Assembly (NCBI GenBank): GCA_910583735.1 | Contig: CAJTXS010000041.1 | Location: 1-6,554 of the forward strand | DNA: 6,554 nucleotides | DNA from: an uncultured Christensenella sp. | GTDB taxonomy: Bacteria; Bacillota; Clostridia; Christensenellales; UBA3700 | Reading direction: 5' to 3' | Part shown: in pieces, positions 6,001 through 6,554 of the stretch | How the letters are laid out: each line of letters starts with the position of its first letter | How positions within the stretch are numbered: position 1 is the first letter of the stretch | Made by a program: the position numbers and the translations under genes | The notes under the pieces: model-generated | Told to the model about the DNA's origin: nothing | Seen by the model: the letters and a program-made list of their open reading frames with translations, nothing else | Databases searched by the model: none

Positions 6001-6554
6001 CCTCGTACGTGTACCTTATCGTATACGTCTGGGGATTCAACACCGCCTCGATTACGATGTCCCCCATTACCGTCTTCGTCGCGTTGTTGACTACCAACAC
6101 TCCGTTCTGTCTTATACTGCCTACCGTGTATCCGCTGTTAGGCACTACTTCCAGCCGCACTCGCGTCCCGTACAGGAACTCTTCCCCCGCGCCCGCTTCG
6201 TGCTCGCTTCCGTCCGCTTCTATTACGTATACCTTCAACTCCCCGTAAGGCGTGCTTCCGCCGTTATCCGAATAGCTGATTGTATAATTGTTCTCTTCCC
6301 AGCCCGCGTACAACGTTATGGGTCCCTGCAATACAGCAATGCTGTCCACGCCAACCTTTCCGGACAACTCCTGGTTAGCCGCGTCTGCCGCGCTCGTATA
6401 CCAGCCCTTGAAGTCATATCCCGAACGCGTCGCCACAGGCAGACTTCCGTACGCCTTATAGTTGCCGTACGTCTTTGTCGTTGGCGATACCGCTCCGCCC
6501 TGCGCGTCGAACGTTACCAGATAATTCTCCGGCTGGAACCGCGCCCACAGCTCT
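1..6554 (-). CDS. Giant modular cell-surface protein with InlB-B repeats, Ig-like stalk and C-terminal membrane helix (both ends outside window)
   Basis: This minus-strand frame is open across the whole window: 2,184 codons from 6553 to 2 without a stop. It shows uniform codon preference and recognisable domains throughout. Order: InlB-B-type repeats (residues 1-359), an I-set-like Ig module (360-473), about fifteen diverged Ig-like or MBG/YDG-like modules plus Big_3 modules (474-2031), a membrane-proximal domain (2032-2157) and a hydrophobic helix (2158-2184). The signal peptide and start lie beyond 6554. The stop, and any positively charged stop-transfer tail, lie below base 1. Eight cysteines are present in 2,184 residues, and Asp/Glu/Tyr/Val/Thr content is high, as in exported beta-rich stalks. 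No enzymatic domain or catalytic motif is visible. A role in adhesion, or as a spacer that presents a distal N-terminal domain, is inferred. The ligand is unknown. The left-edge helix suggests the gene ends within tens of bases of position 1. Orthology to a named protein cannot be assigned. Confidence 0.96.
2..82 (-). other. C-terminal transmembrane helix (cut by window edge)
   Basis: Residues 2158-2184. From V2159 to V2184 the protein is uncharged and rich in Val, Ile, Ala and Gly (for example GLIVGVSIGAVVAAGLIVA, 2162-2180), long enough to cross a membrane. It lies directly after the membrane-proximal domain, so the large domain array would be outside the cell. No LPXTG or similar sortase motif precedes it (the preceding residues are EKLSTVP). 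A Cys (2181) lies near its inner end. Basic stop-transfer residues and the stop codon should follow just beyond base 1. Confidence 0.85.
83..460 (-). other. Membrane-proximal domain of Clostridia-type surface proteins
   Basis: Residues 2032-2157. PGTKLEVERIEELSG (2058-2072) is followed by VLDGYKVVLKNGEAEIQPDGAV (2080-2101), VRLLIAEELRGRTDLKVYLVDENGK (2103-2127), then ELDGDYLEFSTETLGRLVICE (2134-2154). This series matches a domain often seen just before the anchor in Bacillota surface proteins: G-Y-x-[VI]-x-L, Q-P-x-G-x-V-x-V-x-[LI], L-K-V-Y-x-[VI]-D-E-x-G, L-x-F-x-T-x-x-x-x-x-x-V-I. The usual ending contains H-F-S-x-Y before V-I; here it is T-L-G-R-L. It is probably the folded base of the stalk. 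No enzymatic role is suggested. Confidence 0.75.
461..700 (-). other. Last Ig-like stalk module (VGTYYV type)
   Basis: Residues 1952-2031. VTYEYSRDGLTGWSEQKPT (1982-2000) with EVGTYYVRAHVAGTANF (2001-2017) and VKFSINS (2025-2031) is a strong match to a common bacterial stalk unit: YS-x-DG-x-x-x-W, K-P-T-x-VGTYYVRA, N-[YF] and F-x-I. It directly precedes the membrane-proximal domain, as in many Clostridia surface proteins. Confidence 0.75.
701..1000 (-). other. Ig-like stalk module (VGxYYV type)
   Basis: Residues 1852-1951. YTGGVMSIPRLTVSALKDL (1872-1890) opens it. VTYEYSISYNGEEASEIKNVG (1900-1920) with IYYVTVKVMYNDKELG (1921-1936) forms the core, and YSYEIERA (1946-1953) closes it. The VTYEYS strand recurs exactly in the next module, 82 residues later. 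Confidence 0.65.
1001..1288 (-). other. Ig-like stalk module (VGTYYV type)
   Basis: Residues 1756-1851. The centre KYTIRYGSAAG (1803-1813) and ELTRVGTYYVQVEFAVTNPRYT (1818-1839), followed by NYTIEVTD (1846-1853), align by eye with the two modules that follow. The shared pattern is a Y-x-[IY]-x strand, about 15 residues, then VG-x-YYV. It contains C1783. Its first 45 residues are poorly conserved. Confidence 0.6.
1289..1537 (-). other. Big_3 (bacterial Ig-like group 3) domain
   Basis: Residues 1673-1755. VWYVGETLSAKGLIFEMTYADG (1689-1710) is a near-consensus Big_3 core, with Y-x-V-G-E-x-L, G-L-x-F-x-x-T-Y-x-D-G. It is followed by GDIGEKELTFEFLGLSVKIKIEI (1732-1754), the typical G-x-K-x-x-x-x-x-x-G-x-x-x-x-x-x-x-I end. 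It is one of the clearest Ig-like assignments in the stalk. C1722 lies between the two halves. Confidence 0.8.
1538..1864 (-). other. Unassigned module, possibly Big_3-related
   Basis: Residues 1564-1672. It begins with a hydrophobic stretch, NSLIVDLLIKQFVLGSKINV (1571-1590), then a Tyr-rich acidic run, YQKYASYYEEDGVRYGRYEE (1596-1615), and an Asp-rich turn, DSDIDPNTGVGTLDV (1640-1654). It lacks the AGxYxV motif of its neighbours. I do not recognise the family. The Asp/Asn loop could bind a cation, but that is a guess. It contains C1661. Confidence 0.4.
1865..2188 (-). other. MBG-like (YGx-type) stalk module
   Basis: Residues 1456-1563. APAIRGVTYEEYATNITYVVG (1456-1476) is followed by AFNGAAVRGRFVFLKGD (1491-1507), then EAGTYVINYRFIPEDEENYEV (1532-1552) and KITVMVVA (1556-1563). 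A-x-P-x-I, I-T-Y-x-x-G, V-x-G-x-F and AGTYxxxxxFxPxDxxNY are the well-known series for this common bacterial domain. An acidic stretch at 1507-1520 is inserted before the core. Confidence 0.75.
2189..2461 (-). other. MBG/YDG-like stalk module
   Basis: Residues 1365-1455. LNVEITWDKTEFGYTGNPQAP (1366-1386) is a near-consensus opening, with W-x-x-x-x-F-x-Y-T-G-x-x-Q-x-P. VVNVGEYEALPEFGG (1419-1433) and LSNYTFNDVNCKFEIKKA (1438-1455) supply the core, the N-Y-T-F turn and the F-x-I-K-K closing strand. C1448 is its only cysteine. The match to the preceding unit suggests an old duplication. Confidence 0.75.
2462..2701 (-). other. MBG/YDG-like stalk module
   Basis: Residues 1285-1364. KKLTIDWKYGEGNSFTYNG (1286-1304) followed by SEQELLGEVSGV (1305-1316) is a standard opening (basic linker, L-x-I-x-W, then Y-N-G-x-x-Q). 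DGYKATAVLKSGYADNYEL (1336-1354) is the core with N-Y turn, and YEWSIDR (1359-1365) closes it. It lies in tandem with the next unit, which starts in the same L-x-[VI]-x-W way. Confidence 0.7.
2702..2971 (-). other. Ig-like stalk module
   Basis: Residues 1195-1284. YKIQYKDGEGNWVTVP (1200-1215) is a strand-turn-strand with a core Trp. AVKNAGTYELSEGLANYRL (1254-1272) carries the NAGTY core and N-Y turn, and SHLIVQKKK (1279-1287) is the closing strand and basic linker. It follows the preceding unit without spacer. Confidence 0.55.
2972..3229 (-). other. MBG/YDG-like stalk module
   Basis: Residues 1109-1194. VVYNGTDQGATVEVKYDLGDG (1128-1148) gives the Y-N-G opening. IKNAGEYTLKAPQQTANPNYAL (1161-1182) gives the NAGEY core and N-Y turn, and IEIKLTVEA (1185-1193) closes it. 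It is compact (86 residues) and one of the cleaner copies of the recurring unit. Confidence 0.65.
3230..3547 (-). other. Stalk module of unclear family
   Basis: Residues 1003-1108. WEYSEDGVTWKTL (1011-1023) followed by YSGSGYTFRAVSE (1030-1042) resembles bacterial Ig-like units in which a YS-x-DG-x-x-W strand is followed by a Y-x-F-R-A strand. The second half (1062-1108) is rich in Gly, Ala and Asn and ends ALKINK (1103-1108). It carries one cysteine (C1043). It could be one irregular module or a half-module plus linker. Confidence 0.4.
3548..3838 (-). other. Big_3-like (bacterial Ig-like group 3) module
   Basis: Residues 906-1002. The opening is SVKSIEVTLKADGKYWVGEGFD (909-930), followed by IESIVVTYEG (934-943) and FDRVGEYTVRVSFLGKEQEQKVNV (978-1001). 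Y-x-V-G-E, a V-x-V-T-Y strand with a following loop, and G-x-Y-T-V-x-V near the end fit the Big_3 pattern. It is weaker than the copy at 1289-1537 because the Y-x-DG turn after the central strand is replaced by YEGVNGG. Confidence 0.6.
3839..4198 (-). other. Stalk module 4, diverged
   Basis: Residues 786-905. It ends with the recurring pattern LKDSGYYRLTAEISYVDEE (870-888), NNY (891-893) and closing VVIDYSI (899-905). The first 60 residues (786-845), including an Asp-rich stretch at 809-835, match no family I recognise. At about 120 residues it is longer than its neighbours. Confidence 0.45.
4199..4513 (-). other. MBG/YDG-like stalk module 3
   Basis: Residues 681-785. VTVTYDGKLHELKMKV (693-708) is a good Y-D-G opening. 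The core strand is ISAGKYTITLSFEDADGNF (753-771) and the end is VLTISQ (780-785). The segment YEISVELNNSNYASADG (731-747) gives an N-Y turn. The order of motifs matches module 1. Confidence 0.65.
4514..4819 (-). other. Stalk module 2, Ig-like
   Basis: Residues 579-680. It contains EVGNYEASLDGTLSGANAGNYEL (644-666), which resembles the vGnYtvs...GNY pattern of MBG-like domains, and it closes with TTVIYRILKAE (672-682). The first half (579-630) is less typical, with a charged segment GDDGKEVEVKDENG (592-605). It is assigned by its second half and by its position in the tandem array. Confidence 0.55.
4820..5134 (-). other. MBG/YDG-like stalk module 1
   Basis: Residues 474-578. It opens with YTGMRFESGSSEYTG (477-491) and has the strand IAVKYSYVFDDG (528-539), then NAGSYEVTAKFTMPENSNY (546-564) and closing SIFEIKKK (572-579). 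A Y-T-G start, an AGxYxV core, an N-Y turn and an F-x-I-x-K end are typical of bacterial MBG/YDG-type Ig-like domains. The boundary is drawn at the KK linker. Confidence 0.65.
5135..5476 (-). other. Immunoglobulin I-set-like module
   Basis: Residues 360-473. QYQWYKDGVPVG (403-414) fits strand C of an Ig fold with its core Trp (W406). VSDSGVYECRLTASG (440-454) fits the strand E-F tyrosine-corner motif D-x-G-x-Y-x-C. The usual first cysteine before the Trp is absent, so C448 has no intradomain partner. The module marks the change from InlB-type repeats to the Ig-like stalk. A YTGTAYTI motif (378-385) opens it, echoing the Y-T-G openings of later modules. Confidence 0.7.
5477..5773 (-). repeat. 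Expanded, degenerate InlB B-like repeat
   Basis: Residues 261-359. The opening strand VKLTVYLHKNM (262-272) lacks the usual GG. The core is ANFVLIGWATRP (301-312), and the closing strand HLFAVW (354-359) matches the family's LxAxW ending. It is about 99 residues long, roughly 20-30 more than standard, with a Thr/Asp-rich insertion (313-350) between core and closing strand. It is the last InlB-type unit before the Ig-like stalk. The assignment rests on the core Trp and the ending. Confidence 0.65.
5774..6034 (-). repeat. InlB B-type repeat
   Basis: Residues 174-260. It opens with TYTIRYTYEGG (176-186), carries the mid motif RVGYEFTNWKLLNG (216-229) and closes with NVTLVAQW (252-259). At 87 residues it is a little longer than the first complete repeat because of an insertion around 230-250 before the closing strand. 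The GY-x-F-x-x-W core is intact. Confidence 0.85.
6035..6292 (-). other. Divergent InlB B-repeat-like module
   Basis: Residues 88-173. The segment EEFLYGTRVRLEVVPNSGY (124-142), then a GSIRQNG turn (146-151) and closing DIVIEAVLN (165-173), fits the divergent InlB B-repeat pattern: G-x-x-V-x-L, then P-x-x-GY, a residue-NG turn and a final I-x-A-x strand. The Trp usual before the NG turn is Ile here (GSIRQNG). It lies between two classical InlB-B repeats with no linker. Confidence 0.7.
6293..6526 (-). repeat. InlB B-type (Listeria-Bacteroides, Flg_new-like) repeat
   Basis: Residues 10-87. It shows the full family pattern: an opening strand YLVTFDAQGG (11-20), the mid motif SGYDFKGWYTSA (44-55) and the closing strand TLYAGW (80-85). 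At 78 residues it is close to the usual length of about 70. This beta-grasp-like repeat is found in internalin B and in many Bacillota and Bacteroidota surface proteins, where it is usually tandem and extracellular. This is the clearest family match in the window. Confidence 0.9.
6527..6553 (-). repeat. C-terminal tail of an InlB B-type repeat cut by the window edge
   Basis: Residues 1-9 read ELWARFQPE. This fits the closing strand of a Listeria-Bacteroides repeat (LxAxW/F followed by a short linker), the same position as LYAGWEE and LVAQWNP in the complete repeats that follow. At least one more InlB-B repeat should therefore lie beyond base 6554, and the N-terminal array is longer than seen here. 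Confidence 0.7.

Noticed and set aside
4..6554. Transposon, integron or CRISPR-like structure hidden in the repeats
   Set aside because: No inverted-repeat ends, direct-repeat/spacer periodicity or recombinase coding was seen. All repetition is at the protein-module level.

Overview
The window lies entirely inside one very large gene on the minus strand. Reading the reverse complement in the frame whose codons end at positions 2, 5, 8 and so on gives 2,184 consecutive sense codons (6553 down to 2) with no stop. Neither the start nor the stop codon is in the window. The product is a modular, secreted, membrane-anchored surface protein of at least 2,184 residues (roughly 240 kDa for the visible part). 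Residue numbers below are window-local: residue i ends at base 6554-3i.

Layout from the protein's N-terminal side (right edge, base 6553) to its C-terminal side (left edge): the tail of one InlB B-type (Listeria-Bacteroides, Flg_new-like) repeat; three further InlB-B-like repeats with a divergent InlB module among them (residues 10-359); an immunoglobulin I-set-like module with a Trp and a DSGxYxC motif (360-473); about fifteen diverged beta-sandwich modules (474-1672 and 1756-2031), most carrying a [N/V][A/V]GxYxV strand motif and often a Y-[TND]-G motif, together with two or more group-3 bacterial Ig-like (Big_3) modules, the clearest at 1673-1755; a membrane-proximal domain of a kind common in Clostridia surface proteins (2032-2157); and a hydrophobic C-terminal helix (2158-2184) that runs to the window edge. 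No LPXTG sorting signal is visible before this helix. The simplest model is a long stalk projecting from the cell, with InlB-type repeats toward the tip and a transmembrane anchor at the base.

Organism: InlB-B, MBG/YDG-like and Big_3 modules in one giant protein, with a non-sortase C-terminal helix, suggest an anaerobic gut-type Bacillota (Clostridia-like) bacterium, possibly an uncultured lineage. This is inference from architecture and from unusual codon use (GCG, ACG, GTA, AGC, ATA/ATC; GC a little above half). No taxonomic marker is present. There are no RNA genes, intergenic regions, promoters, terminators, mobile elements or CRISPR arrays here, and nothing else is encoded credibly on either strand.

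The most unexpected signal is in the DNA. By hand scan, the palindromic tetramers GATC, CATG and CTAG do not occur at all in 6,554 bases, and GGCC occurs once, although about 26 of each would be expected at equal base frequencies. Synonymous codons switch in ways that preserve these absences, which suggests restriction-site avoidance or a related constraint.
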